A stretch of 64,000 nucleotides of DNA from Bacteroidetes bacterium UBA1312 (GTDB lineage Bacteria; Bacteroidota; Bacteroidia; Chitinophagales; Chitinophagaceae), in contig DBTQ01000023.1 of NCBI GenBank assembly GCA_002307135.1, positions 46,362 through 110,361 on the forward strand. The letters run 5' to 3'. Below are positions 23,599 through 32,792 of this stretch, in pieces. Every line of letters starts with the position of its first letter. Within the stretch, counting starts at the first letter, position 1. A program made the translations under genes and the position numbers. The notes under the pieces were generated by a model. It ran no database searches and was not told where the DNA came from. It saw nothing but the letters and a program-made list of their open reading frames with translations.

Positions 23599-26514
23599 TT
23601 ATTTTACAGTAAAGCGCAAACATGTTGTGCCAGCATCGTTGATGCACAGTATATAGCTACCGGCATTGATGTGGGGCACCTGCAAGCTAGCCTGAGCACC
23701 GACAAAAGACAAGGTACTGCTCCAAACCAATCGGCCCATTGCATCGTACAGCCTTACCGGCACTACCGCATCGTGCACTACGGATTGCCTCAAAACAAAG
23801 CTACCATTATTTGGATTGGGATACAAGGTATAATTTTGTTCCACCGCGGCGGTGAGCGTATTGGCTATCCGGTACAATGGTGCCATAGTGTTCATACAAT
23901 CGTCGTCGTCATAAACGGTGTATTGCTCTGTCACTTGGCTCAGCAATGCCCTGGCCTGACCTACCATGCCGCCATACAGCGCAGGGCAGCGTGCTGCCAG
24001 TTGCACCAGACTATCGGTGTCGGCGGCACTCATACCTGCGGCCTGCAAGTAGTGCAGGTATATACCATAGTACTGCAGGTAGCCCTGCACCACATAGTTG
24101 GCTTCGGTATAGTCAGTTATCACCACATCGGTATCTACAGCTACCCTACCCATAGCGGCTACGGGGCTGCCCATCAGGCTCTGTGCCGTAGCTATATCGG
24201 CATTGGCCAGCGCAGTACCTATAGCACTGAGCCAGGCATAGCGGCTACCGGCGGCGGCATTCATAAATCGGGCAAACTGGTCGGAGCTATCGGCCAAAGT
24301 ACTGTCAGACAGGCCGGCCTGGTAGAGGCTGTACTGTGCCAGCCACTGCTGCGGCCGGCGTGTGCTGTCGTAACCCATGCTGTCGGCTATGAGCCAGCTG
24401 CTGAGTGGGCTCAGTAGCATGGGGAATAGACTGAAACTATAGCAGGAGGCTACACTAAGGCTGCTGTCTCGCCAGATCCCTTGCCTTAAACCAGCATTAT
24501 AATATTGATCCGTTGAAGGAAAAGCATTATGAAAAGTCGGATATTCGGTAGGCAAATTACGCACATAGAGTGGTGAGCGTACTTCATTAGTATGGTTCTC
24601 TACAAAGGTTTGAAATTTTGTACCACCGCCCCAGGTACCATTCCATATATTGTTGCAGGCATATAGTTTCGATTTTGGGGGTCTGCCGGAGCTCACAATA
24701 CTTTGGGGGCCTATATCGCTACCGAGTATATAGGCTTTGAGGTGGTTGTTCATACTGTTGTTGGTCCAGGTAGTGCCTGTTTGGGCAATGCTATTGGCAA
24801 AATCAAAGCCACGGCCTATATCGCTCAGGTGGTTGTCGCACACCTTAGTGCCGAGGCTTTGGCTGAGGTACACGCCGCGCGCCTTGTCGTTGGTGGCTAT
24901 GCTGCCCGCTATACCCGACACATAGTTGCCGGTGATTTGTCCGTTTTTGGAATTGGCGTAGCTTATACCGTACTGTACCCCGCTGTAGTTGCTCATATTG
25001 ACGGTGTTGTTGTAGATATTGGCTTTCTGATTGAAGTGGTTGCTGACCGCTATGCCATTGTACACCTGATTGAGTGTATTGTTGTAAATATTTATAGCAG
25101 CTGCAGTAGGACTGATATAACCAGTGGAGGCTAATGGCGTGGTAATCAGCATCCCTTGAAACACAAAGAAGGATGGGCTGGATACTGCCGTAGGCTGCGC
25201 TGTTATTACATTGTTGTAGATATTGAGCGCGCCGGGTGTGGTAGGCACAAAAAGCTGACCACTGGTGATAACCTTAATACCCATAGGCATATTGTATATT
25301 TTATTATCGTCAATATCCATCTGATGGTAACTGATATTGGTAATACTGATGGCCATAGGCAGACTGGTGTTGAAGCCGGTATTAGCCGTCTGAAATAAAC
25401 TGTAGTTGCAAGTGGCATCCCAGTAATTGACGATGTTTATACCTCGTACACATTCATAAAAACGATTTTGTGTGCCGGGCGGTTGAGAGGAAGAAGTACC
25501 CAATACCCGTAGCCGATACTTCAATCGAACCGCAGCATTGCCCACTCCCGCATCAATGCCTATGCCTGTCGGCTGCATCAATCCTGATATATACGGATAA
25601 CTCAATCCCGGTTTGTACATGCGTATAAACCAGTTGTTGTACGATGTGAGGTTGGCATTAATGGCCGTAATGCCGGTGCCGGTATTATCAAACAGGTTGC
25701 GCCTGCTGGTGTCTGTGCTATTACCAATCTGTATTTCGGAATATGTGCCGGCAGTGCTATTGGTATAGCCAATTTTATTGAGCAAAATCCCTTGATATAC
25801 AACACCGCCATCTTTGCAATTGGCCATTGCGTAGGTTTCAACAGATAATGGCGGTGTAGCTACTGCCAGGTGGGTTTCTTGCCGGAGTGCTACTGCGGGC
25901 ATCCATGCCAGCGGATAGCCCGATACGGTACCGAGATTGCGCGAGGTAAAAACAGTATTCTCTATAGAAAAAGGATACACGGCCGGGCCGGTTGGTGCAT
26001 AGTTTTCTATATCAATAGCATATCTGTTTCTGTTGAAAATAGCTGCATCGCATTTGATAATTTGTGCTCCTGCCGCCGGCGTTTTACAATTGAACGCGGT
26101 GATGGCCGCATTGGCATCTTCGATGAGGGTATTGTTCCTTACTTCTATTTGGCCCGATGTGCTGGCACCACTTGCCAGTACTATACCCGCCCACATTTTA
26201 TTGTCGGTAGGGCAGGTAAACAAGTGGCACTTATCCAATGTGAGCTTGGCATTGTTGGCCACGGTGATGGTAACTCCCGGGCTGATGAGCACAATGGCAT
26301 TGGTAAATGTACAATTGCCGGTGATGGTGATATTACTACTCAGCTGGTAGTAACCCGGGGCCAATGTGGGAGCGGCAAACACTCCGGCAGGAATACTGGT
26401 GTAGGCACTCGTACCAAATACGGAGGATGCCTGACATGGGGCTTGTGCCTGTGCAGGATGATACTGCAAGGCCAATGCTGCACAGGAAATAATTCCTACA
26501 ATTTTCTTAATCAT
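23599..26514 (-). CDS. Large surface protein with a right-handed beta-helix and T9SS domain
   Basis: 971 residues. A signal peptide ends AQAQA near residue 25. The main part has repeated short beta turns of the PbH1 type, with recurring ...IYNNTV.., ...NKIYN.., ...NITVANNAKLTLDKCHL and ..GIDAGVGNAAVRL.., which suggest a parallel beta-helix (about 60-650). The helix can bind or cleave polysaccharides, but no catalytic acid triad is recognisable. A helical stretch follows (about 690-870), and the C-terminal T9SS domain shows YTLYPNPNNGSFVLRQ and VRLYDAMGRLVWSS. It ends 6 bp before the gene at 22243 and is probably co-transcribed with it. Reading frames on the opposite strand (for example 23476-24417) are shadows. 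Confidence 0.85.
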   Translation of the reverse strand: MIKKIVGIISCAALALQYHPAQAQAPCQASSVFGTSAYTSIPAGVFAAPTLAPGYYQLSSNITITGNCTFTNAIVLISPGVTITVANNAKLTLDKCHLFTCPTDNKMWAGIVLASGASTSGQIEVRNNTLIEDANAAITAFNCKTPAAGAQIIKCDAAIFNRNRYAIDIENYAPTGPAVYPFSIENTVFTSRNLGTVSGYPLAWMPAVALRQETHLAVATPPLSVETYAMANCKDGGVVYQGILLNKIGYTNSTAGTYSEIQIGNSTDTSRRNLFDNTGTGITAINANLTSYNNWFIRMYKPGLSYPYISGLMQPTGIGIDAGVGNAAVRLKYRLRVLGTSSSQPPGTQNRFYECVRGINIVNYWDATCNYSLFQTANTGFNTSLPMAISITNISYHQMDIDDNKIYNMPMGIKVITSGQLFVPTTPGALNIYNNVITAQPTAVSSPSFFVFQGMLITTPLASTGYISPTAAAINIYNNTLNQVYNGIAVSNHFNQKANIYNNTVNMSNYSGVQYGISYANSKNGQITGNYVSGIAGSIATNDKARGVYLSQSLGTKVCDNHLSDIGRGFDFANSIAQTGTTWTNNSMNNHLKAYILGSDIGPQSIVSSGRPPKSKLYACNNIWNGTWGGGTKFQTFVENHTNEVRSPLYVRNLPTEYPTFHNAFPSTDQYYNAGLRQGIWRDSSLSVASCYSFSLFPMLLSPLSSWLIADSMGYDSTRRPQQWLAQYSLYQAGLSDSTLADSSDQFARFMNAAAGSRYAWLSAIGTALANADIATAQSLMGSPVAAMGRVAVDTDVVITDYTEANYVVQGYLQYYGIYLHYLQAAGMSAADTDSLVQLAARCPALYGGMVGQARALLSQVTEQYTVYDDDDCMNTMAPLYRIANTLTAAVEQNYTLYPNPNNGSFVLRQSVVHDAVVPVRLYDAMGRLVWSSTLSFVGAQASLQVPHINAGSYILCINDAGTTCLRFTVK

Positions 26515-26758
26515 AAATAATCGTTTTTAGTCGTTAAAAAATAATCATGCGCCAATGTGAAAAAGACGGTTCATTACAGTTTTACTTTTGGACAGCACTA
26601 TTTCATATTTTGAGCTAATCAAGACCAAACCTACTAGTTGCACTACTACATTGCCAAAAGCGTTTGACGAGCGGTAGTAAAAAGTTTACGAACGGTAAAA
26701 ACGGCCCCCATTATTACACTTTATGGCTTGCTTGAGGTGGTCTTATGACTTCGTTTTT
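26515..26758. other. Gap between the beta-helix gene and the helical unknown
   Basis: No gene of useful length. It includes two similar short phrases (gcgtttgacgagcggtag and gtttacgaacggtaaaaac) that may be remnants of repeats. The promoter of the beta-helix gene is expected here, but no good TAnnTTTG match was found near its start. Confidence 0.4.
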
Positions 26759-27445
26759 TTAGGCTACCGGAGGTGTTTGTGTTCCATCTTTGTGCTGCCC
26801 TTGGCGCAAATCCACTATTATGCGGGCATTGTGGTAGTCGCGTACAAATTGGGGGTGGCTGTCTGCCCATATTTCAATAAGCCTGTCGAGCATATAGCAG
26901 TCGTGGCGCATACTGCGCAGCAATTCGGGTATGGTTTGGTTGTGCCCCTTGCGTGCTACAATGATGTTGCGTGGCGCAGATTTGACGGCATTGAATGAGG
27001 CTATAGCGGCTTGTAGCCGAGGGAGCGAATCTGCATCTACACCATAGTCCACCAGGTTGGTGGCGTAAAGGGTGATATGGCTCAGCAGATCTTGCAGGCG
27101 CGGCGCCAGCTGTTCGTCGGGGAGTTCGTCGAGCTGCGAGTAGCTTACTTTCATTTGGTCGAGCAAGGTGTTGTTGTTGTGCTCTTTGGCAAAGGCCTGG
27201 GTAAATCGGGCTAGTTTTACGGCCAATTTTATGGCGGCTTCGGCGGCCTGTTCCTTGTCGTTAGTAGCTCCTGTGCTTATTTGTTCGCTGCCTTGCAGCA
27301 TCAGTGCTATGGCATCTTTGGTTTGGTGCAAGTGTGCAATAGTGTTGCTCAACACGGTATGTGTATCCCATATAGCGTTGTTGCTGTGGAGCAGCTGTAG
27401 TGTGGTGCTCACCATGTTGAGGTAATTAGCATGTGTTTGTTTCAT
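26759..27445 (-). CDS. Helical cytoplasmic protein of unknown function
   Basis: 228 residues, no signal peptide or membrane segment. Long amphipathic helices are predicted, for example NYLNMVSTTLQLLHSNN, TIAHLHQTKDAIALMLQGSEQ and PRLQDLLSHITLYATNLVDYG, followed by ARKGHNQTIPELLRSMRHD. I believe similar hypothetical proteins occur elsewhere in Bacteroidota, but I cannot name a family. Upstream, the minus strand shows a cgcaaacaa stretch without a clear promoter. No operon partner. Confidence 0.65.
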   Translation of the reverse strand: MKQTHANYLNMVSTTLQLLHSNNAIWDTHTVLSNTIAHLHQTKDAIALMLQGSEQISTGATNDKEQAAEAAIKLAVKLARFTQAFAKEHNNNTLLDQMKVSYSQLDELPDEQLAPRLQDLLSHITLYATNLVDYGVDADSLPRLQAAIASFNAVKSAPRNIIVARKGHNQTIPELLRSMRHDCYMLDRLIEIWADSHPQFVRDYHNARIIVDLRQGQHKDGTQTPPVA

Positions 27446-27682
27446 AACATTATATTTTTTGTTTGCGAAAGGGCGAATCTAATGATATTACAATATTTTA
27501 AACACAATATTTTTATTTACATCAAATATAATTAGTTGTGATTGTTAAAATAGGGCATTCGGAGTATATTATAATTAGTTGGGAGGCTTTTTTAAACGCT
27601 CAAGTACAGAAAAAAAATATTTGACCCACAGTACGTCTGTTTTCTTGTACCAGCCGGAGTGTTAAGCTATGTTTACTCCAAG
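27446..27682. other. AT-rich gap before the 21-bp array
   Basis: No coding sequence, RNA gene or strong hairpin recognised. It contains runs such as attagttg and ggcttttttaaacgc. The promoter of the gene ending at 26759 should be in its left part. The right half of the long intergenic stretch to 28025 is the tandem array. Confidence 0.45.
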
Positions 27683-27930
27683 TTTCGGAATAGTGACGCA
27701 GGGTTTCGGATAACAGTCAAGCGATTTCGGAGGGATGTCAAGCGATTTCGGAGCACTATCCAATGGTTTTGGAATAATGACGAAGGGTTTCGGATACCAG
27801 CCAAGCGATTTCTTAGGACTGCCAAGTCATTTCGGAAGACCGCCAAGCAGTTTTGGATAGCTTCCAAACGGTAATGGGGCTGCTCCGTGGCGTTTCGGAT
27901 ATATGCCGAAGTTTTTCGGATCAAAAATTG
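27683..27930. repeat. Tandem array with an exact 21-bp period
   Basis: Eleven or twelve consecutive units begin with TTTCGGA or close variants (TTTTGGA, TTTCTTA), at 27683, 27704, 27725, 27746, 27767, 27788, 27809, 27830, 27851, 27872 (degenerate), 27893 and 27914 (partial). The first seven bases and the last ones (CAAGCGA) are conserved, and the middle varies. Because 21 is divisible by 3, both strands keep one frame open over 70-80 codons and give heptads such as RFRRDVK on one strand and RLAGIRN on the other. It lies between a helical unknown gene and a DEAD-box helicase. Whether any of it is translated is unknown. Confidence 0.88.
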
Positions 27931-27991
27931 TGCGCTGCACTCCTGAATAAAGCAGTTATAATTTAGTCCACAGCCACAAGCAAGATAAGCT

Positions 27992-27999
27992 TACCTTTG
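27992..27999 (+). promoter_or_regulatory. Predicted -7 element of the DEAD-box helicase gene
   Basis: TACCTTTG, 26 bp before the ATG at 28026. No clear TTG at -33. Confidence 0.45.
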
Positions 28000-28025
28000 C
28001 CCATTCTATATTTTTTTGCTGTCTT

Positions 28026-29360
28026 ATGAATTCGTTTCACAACCTCAACCTCAACAGTTCCTTATTAAAAGCCCTTGACGATCAGGGCTATGTACATCCT
28101 ACTACTATTCAGCAGAAGGTTTTTTCGGTAGTGATGTCGGGCGAGGATGTGTGTGGCATTGCGCAAACGGGTACAGGAAAGACGTTTGCCTACTTACTAC
28201 CCTGCCTGCGTCAATGGAAGTTTTCGAAAGATCCTTACCCACAGATATTGATACTGGTACCTACGCGCGAGCTGGTGGTGCAGGTAGTGAAGGTGGTAGA
28301 GGAGTTGACGAAGTACATGACAGTGGTGACGATTGGTGTGTATGGTGGTGTGAATACAAGACCACAGATGGCTGCAGTAGAAAATGGTTGCGATGTAATA
28401 GTAGCCACTCCAGGCCGCTTGATGGATCTGGCTCTGTGTGGTTCGCTCAAGCTGAAAGCGATTAAAAAACTGGTGATCGATGAGATGGACGAGATGTTGA
28501 ATCTAGGTTTTCGAACTCAGATCAAGAATGTGCTGGAGCTGTTGCCTGAAAGAAGACAAAATTTACTTTTTTCTGCCACTATCACTGAGGATGTGGAGTT
28601 GCTGATGAGTGATTACTTCAATAACCCTAAAAGGATAGAGGCGGCACCAACTGGTACGCCACTGGAAAATATTGAACAAACTGCGTATCGTGTACCCAAC
28701 TTTTATACCAAGGTCAATTTATTGGATCTGTTGTTGGCTTCCAATCCGGATATGAGCAAAGTATTGGTGTTTGTAGCGACTAAAAAGCTGGCAGATCAGC
28801 TCTACGAGCAGATGGAAGATAGTTTCCCGGGCAAGGTGGGTGTCATCCATTCCAACAAAGAACAGAACCATAGGTTCAATACGGTCAATAGTTTTCAGGA
28901 TGGTACTTATCGTTTTATTATTGCTACAGATATTGTAGCTCGTGGTATTGATATTTCGGAGGTGACGCATGTGGTCAATTTCGATTTGCCGGAGGTACCT
29001 GAAAATTATATCCACCGGATAGGACGGACAGGACGTGCCGATAAAAAAGGGATTGCGATCAGCTTTATTACGGAAAGCGAATTGGCTTTTCAGGAGAGTA
29101 TTGAGACATTGATGGCGCACAAGATCCATATATTGCCTTTGCCGGAGGATCTTATTATTTCGGAAGTATTGACTGACGATGAAATGCCGAAGGTGTTTGT
29201 TCCGAATATCAAGCTCAAGCAACCCAAACGCGAGAATGTCGGCGCCGCCTTCCACGAAAAATCAGCTAAAAATAGCAAGGTAAATGTGAAAGTACGCCAT
29301 GCCGACAAGATGATGAAGAAGTATGGCAAACCTAAGACCAGAGGCGCAAAGAAGAAATAA
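28026..29360 (+). CDS. DEAD-box-family RNA helicase with motif II DEMD
   Basis: 444 residues. ATP-dependent remodelling of RNA structure or ribosomal precursors. Motifs in order: Q motif PTTIQQKVF (about 22-30), Walker A AQTGTGKT (about 45-52), PTRELV, TPGRLMDL, motif II VIDEMDEMLNLGF, FSATIT, RGIDI and HRIGRTGR. Motif II reads DEMD where the family usually has DEAD. The basic C-terminal tail (VNVKVRHADKMMKKYGKPKTRGAKKK) may contact RNA. RhlE-like proteins of Bacteroidota are often similar. It runs into the convergent oxygenase gene with 10 bp between the stops and no clear terminator. Confidence 0.94.
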   Translation: MNSFHNLNLNSSLLKALDDQGYVHPTTIQQKVFSVVMSGEDVCGIAQTGTGKTFAYLLPCLRQWKFSKDPYPQILILVPTRELVVQVVKVVEELTKYMTVVTIGVYGGVNTRPQMAAVENGCDVIVATPGRLMDLALCGSLKLKAIKKLVIDEMDEMLNLGFRTQIKNVLELLPERRQNLLFSATITEDVELLMSDYFNNPKRIEAAPTGTPLENIEQTAYRVPNFYTKVNLLDLLLASNPDMSKVLVFVATKKLADQLYEQMEDSFPGKVGVIHSNKEQNHRFNTVNSFQDGTYRFIIATDIVARGIDISEVTHVVNFDLPEVPENYIHRIGRTGRADKKGIAISFITESELAFQESIETLMAHKIHILPLPEDLIISEVLTDDEMPKVFVPNIKLKQPKRENVGAAFHEKSAKNSKVNVKVRHADKMMKKYGKPKTRGAKKK

Positions 29361-29370
29361 ACAACATTGT

Positions 29371-29967
29371 TTATACCCGCTTTAGCCAACCGGTAATGCT
29401 CATCCTCGGGCGATGCGCCAAAGTAACTTCGTGCATAATTTCGTCGCTTTGAAAGAAAACTGCTTTACGATTGGTGGGTAATATATGTTGCACCGCTTCC
29501 GTTTCGTGATGAATCCCCAATTGACCTCCATCGGCTGCTATCCAATCATTGTTGAGGTAGCTGATGAGTGAATACTTACGGTGGTCGTTGTTCTGAAATT
29601 GATCCTTATGCTTTTTATAAAAGCTCCCTTCTTCGTACAAGGCATAATGAAATTCGTAGGCATTGATGCCTGTATAACAAGTACGATTTAGGTATGCCAC
29701 AAAATCATCTACTTGGGTCAAAAACTCCTGCTCAAAAACATTAGTCGTATCCGGCTCTATCCAGCAAATCCGATCGCCCCTGAGTTGTTGTGTTGCATCC
29801 AGCACGGCATGGTTACCAATACCTGCGGGAAACAACTTAGCATCATCAGATAAATTATAGAGATTTTGCTGCAAACCAGCAGCCAGTTTTTCAGAAAGAA
29901 AATGTTCGGAAATGCCTACCCTGTTGCCGATAAAGCTATCGACCAGCTCTTCAAATTGTGCACTCAT
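29371..29967 (-). CDS. 2-oxoglutarate/Fe(II)-dependent oxygenase (prolyl-4-hydroxylase type)
   Basis: 198 residues, cytoplasmic. The double-stranded beta-helix core shows the facial triad: His and Asp in FYKKHKDQF and the distal His in DEIMHEVTL, followed by the 2OG-binding Arg in RPRMSITGW. Family members hydroxylate proline or other amino acid side chains in proteins, or free acids. The target is unknown. The gene is convergent with the DEAD-box helicase, and there is no obvious regulatory link. Confidence 0.87.
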   Translation of the reverse strand: MSAQFEELVDSFIGNRVGISEHFLSEKLAAGLQQNLYNLSDDAKLFPAGIGNHAVLDATQQLRGDRICWIEPDTTNVFEQEFLTQVDDFVAYLNRTCYTGINAYEFHYALYEEGSFYKKHKDQFQNNDHRKYSLISYLNNDWIAADGGQLGIHHETEAVQHILPTNRKAVFFQSDEIMHEVTLAHRPRMSITGWLKRV

Positions 29968-30065
29968 ACTTACGCAACAGCCTTGTTTTTAGATTAGATC
30001 ATCTAAAAAAAGGATAGCTGACTAAGAAGGTGCTGCAAGTTAGGTTTTAAAACGAAAGCTGCATT

Positions 30066-32192
30066 TTATTTTTCGATATTCCTGATACCTAAGCGTAACG
30101 AATTCAAGATAAGTACTACATCGCTCAAAGCCATAACACCAGCACCCCATGTAGGTGTGAGTAAACCTGAAGCTGCTATCGGTATGGCCAAAACATTGTA
30201 AATAAATGCCCAAAACAAGTTCTGCTTGATCGTCTGATCTGTAAAAATACCCAGCTTCAGCGCCTTAGGCAAGCTGCTCAACCTGTTGTTGGATAAAATA
30301 ATGTGGGCAGAATTAATGGCTATTTGCGAAGATTCGCTGAGCGATATGCCCACCGTAGCCCTTGCCAATGCAGCCGCATCATTGATACCATCGCCGACCA
30401 TTGCCGTTGGCGCAACAGCCATCAGACGGCTAAGTTGCTGGTTCTTTTGCTCCGGACTCTGTTCGCCATACACCTCATCCATACCCAGCAATTGTCCTAT
30501 TTCATTGCACTTGCTCACCTTGTCGCCACTGAGCAATATTGTTTTATAGCCTCTTGATTGTAGTAATTGTATCGTCGCCACGGCATCGTCTCTAAGCCTG
30601 TCGCTGATGTGCATACTTGCTTTCAATTGTCCGTTGTGCATGAGGTACAAATCTGCATCGCCCTGCACAACGGGTGACAACCATTTTACTGAACCCAATT
30701 GCCATACGCCACCATCGGTATCTGTAGCCTCCATGCCATTACCCTTGATCTCCTGGATGTCACTTAAACCAATCGTTTGCTCAGCAGTCCATTGTTTCAA
30801 AATAGATTGTGCAATAGGATGCGAGGATTTTTGCTCGAGTGCCACCACCACTGATTTGAATAAAGATTCATCTATATCGTAAAGCTGATATTTATTGATT
30901 GCCAAATCGCCGGTAGTCAGTGTTCCTGTTTTGTCAAACACTATTTGACGAATAGACTTCAGATGCGATAGTGTATCGCCACCCTTTACCAATATACCAT
31001 TGCGCGCTGCCCTACCCAAGCCTACTGATATGGCTGCAGGTGTAGCCAACCCCATAGCACAGGGGCATGAGATGACTAATACGGCTATACTGCGCATCAT
31101 AGCTTCAGAAAAGCCGGTAACAACAAAAAAATAATTGACCAGAAAAGTGAGTAATGCAATACCCAGTACAGCCGGCACAAATATGGCTGATATTCGATCC
31201 GCCAATTTCTGAAGCTTAGGTTTAGTGCTTTGTGCTTCCCGAATCATTTTAATAATGCCTGACAATACGCTGTTGGCACCAACATTAGTTGCCCTGAGGC
31301 GCAAATTACCTTGCAACAAAATGGTTCCCCCTACCACTGCATCGCCAATTGTTTTGCGCACAGGCATACTTTCGCCACTAATCATTTTTTCATCAATCAA
31401 GGCATCGCCGCTTACAATTTCAGCATCGGTAGGAATAGGGTCGCCGGTGTTCACCAATACGATATCGCCACCGCGTACAAAACGACTTTCGGTATCGAGT
31501 ATCGTTTCCTTTCCAATACTATCCATCATCACTATACGCGCCTTTTGTGGTTGCAATTGTACCAACTCGTCTATGGCAACAGTAGTTGACTTAATTGTTT
31601 TATGTTCCAGCCAATTGCCCAACATAACGAGTGTAATAATGGACGCAGCGGTTTCAAAGAAAATATAATTGTGTGCAGACTCTGTATAGTAGAACAAGCC
31701 TATCAATGAATAAACATAAGCCGCAGTGGCACCTATAATAATAAGTACATCCATATTAGGTAATCCATGCTTCAACGAACGAAATGCACTTGGTGCAAAT
31801 ACATAACAGCCAATTGCAAATACAGGTGTAGCCAATGCAAACTGTACCCATACCTGATGCAGCACATGCCAAGACACAAACATGTGTGCCAGTAAAGGAA
31901 TGGTCAGCGCTACACAAATCCATAATAATAAGGATGTAACGTCGGTGTGATTGTGCGGATGACTTTGTGCTGTTGTCCCCTCTTCGTCACGGACGACATG
32001 ATAGCCAAGGCTTTCTATTGCATTCAAATAGGTATCTACATTTTCTTGCTCGGGTAAAGAAAAAGAGACATCGCCCGATGCTGCATTAGCCATTACCTGA
32101 GTAGCGCCTTTCTTTTCCAACAATTTAGTTATACTGAGTGCACAGTTGCCGCAAGTCATTCCTTCAACTGTGCGCGAATAATTTTTCTGCAT
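30066..32192 (-). CDS. copA: Copper-type heavy-metal translocating P-type ATPase
   Basis: 708 residues from the ATG at 32192; the frame reaches nine codons further (MRKNTRETI), but that part overlaps the divergent promoter. It pumps Cu(I) or a similar soft metal out of the cytoplasm. A single N-terminal heavy-metal-associated domain has GMTCGNC (Cys14 and Cys17), followed by eight membrane segments, the transmembrane motif SCPCAMG (CPC, near residue 376), the phosphorylation site DKTGTLTTGD (near 418), SHPIAQ, and GDGINDAAALARA. CPC together with the GMTC domain is typical of copper rather than zinc or potassium. A divergent tsaE start lies 43 bp away. Confidence 0.94.
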   Translation of the reverse strand: MQKNYSRTVEGMTCGNCALSITKLLEKKGATQVMANAASGDVSFSLPEQENVDTYLNAIESLGYHVVRDEEGTTAQSHPHNHTDVTSLLLWICVALTIPLLAHMFVSWHVLHQVWVQFALATPVFAIGCYVFAPSAFRSLKHGLPNMDVLIIIGATAAYVYSLIGLFYYTESAHNYIFFETAASIITLVMLGNWLEHKTIKSTTVAIDELVQLQPQKARIVMMDSIGKETILDTESRFVRGGDIVLVNTGDPIPTDAEIVSGDALIDEKMISGESMPVRKTIGDAVVGGTILLQGNLRLRATNVGANSVLSGIIKMIREAQSTKPKLQKLADRISAIFVPAVLGIALLTFLVNYFFVVTGFSEAMMRSIAVLVISCPCAMGLATPAAISVGLGRAARNGILVKGGDTLSHLKSIRQIVFDKTGTLTTGDLAINKYQLYDIDESLFKSVVVALEQKSSHPIAQSILKQWTAEQTIGLSDIQEIKGNGMEATDTDGGVWQLGSVKWLSPVVQGDADLYLMHNGQLKASMHISDRLRDDAVATIQLLQSRGYKTILLSGDKVSKCNEIGQLLGMDEVYGEQSPEQKNQQLSRLMAVAPTAMVGDGINDAAALARATVGISLSESSQIAINSAHIILSNNRLSSLPKALKLGIFTDQTIKQNLFWAFIYNVLAIPIAASGLLTPTWGAGVMALSDVVLILNSLRLGIRNIEK

Positions 32193-32235
32193 GATTGTTT
32201 CTCTTGTATTTTTGCGCAACGCACAAAAACCAAGT

Positions 32236-32673
32236 ATGCAAATTTCCTATTCTTTATCTACAATACATCAAACAGCATATCAATTGTGGCAATACGGTCA
32301 TAAATTTAATGTCTGGACCTTTGTTGGTGATATGGGCGCCGGCAAAACAACACTTATCAGTGCTGTGTGCAAAACGCTAGGGGTTAAAGATTCGGTCAGC
32401 AGTCCTACATTCGGGCTCATCAACGAATACAGTTTTGGCGAAACCGGCCAGGAGCATATTATTTACCACATGGATTGGTATCGAATTCGATCGACAGAAG
32501 AAGCAATACAAGCAGGTATCGAAGACGCACTCTACCAACCCAGTGCTTATTCCTGGGTAGAATGGCCTGAGAAAGCACCGGAACTTTTGCATAAACCTTA
32601 TCTGGAAGTACGGATTGAAATCATAAGCGAGACAGAGCGGAGCATGACATTAATTGAGCAAGTACATGCCTAA
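32236..32673 (+). CDS. tsaE: tRNA threonylcarbamoyladenosine biosynthesis protein TsaE
   Basis: 145 residues from the ATG at 32236. An upstream in-frame start at 32191 would add 15 residues that overlap the copA start region. TsaE is the ATPase that, with TsaB and TsaD, makes the t6A modification of ANN-decoding tRNAs. Walker A: VGDMGAGKTTLISAVCKTLG. The SSPTFGLINEY segment and HMDWYRIRSTEEAIQAGIEDALY are the family marks, with VEWPEKAPELL near the end. TATTTTTG at 32207-32214 could be its -7 element and overlaps the copA side. Confidence 0.95.
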   Translation: MQISYSLSTIHQTAYQLWQYGHKFNVWTFVGDMGAGKTTLISAVCKTLGVKDSVSSPTFGLINEYSFGETGQEHIIYHMDWYRIRSTEEAIQAGIEDALYQPSAYSWVEWPEKAPELLHKPYLEVRIEIISETERSMTLIEQVHA

Positions 32674-32755
32674 GTTTTGTACACCAACAGTGTAAATACA
32701 TCTTTTTTGTATTAATTATTTTTTGAAAAATTTCAAATTTAGAGCAGAAATAAAC

Positions 32756-32763
32756 TACCTTTG
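32756..32763 (+). promoter_or_regulatory. Predicted -7 element of the nusB gene cluster
   Basis: TACCTTTG, 29 bp before the start codon at 32793, which gives a short leader. A TTTG upstream lies too far (30 bp), so the -33 part is not settled. Confidence 0.45.
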
Positions 32764-32792
32764 CAGGCTCAAAAAGGCTCTTTTAAGGCATT

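Noticed and set aside
23476..24417. Long open frame opposite the beta-helix gene (and similar ones at 24703-25134 and 25870-26520)
   Set aside because: They lie antisense to a gene with signal peptide, beta-helix and T9SS domain and show no protein features of their own.
27659..27924. Two short heptad proteins, one per strand, over the tandem array
   Set aside because: The 21-bp period itself keeps both frames open; neither has a start signal or promoter beyond chance. Kept as a repeat, not as genes.
27683..27930. CRISPR array
   Set aside because: The period is only 21 bp with no clear repeat/spacer split, and no cas gene is in the window.
32193..32235. Regulatory operator shared by copA and tsaE
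   Set aside because: Only 43 bp separate the two starts and no inverted repeat of the CopY or CueR type was found.
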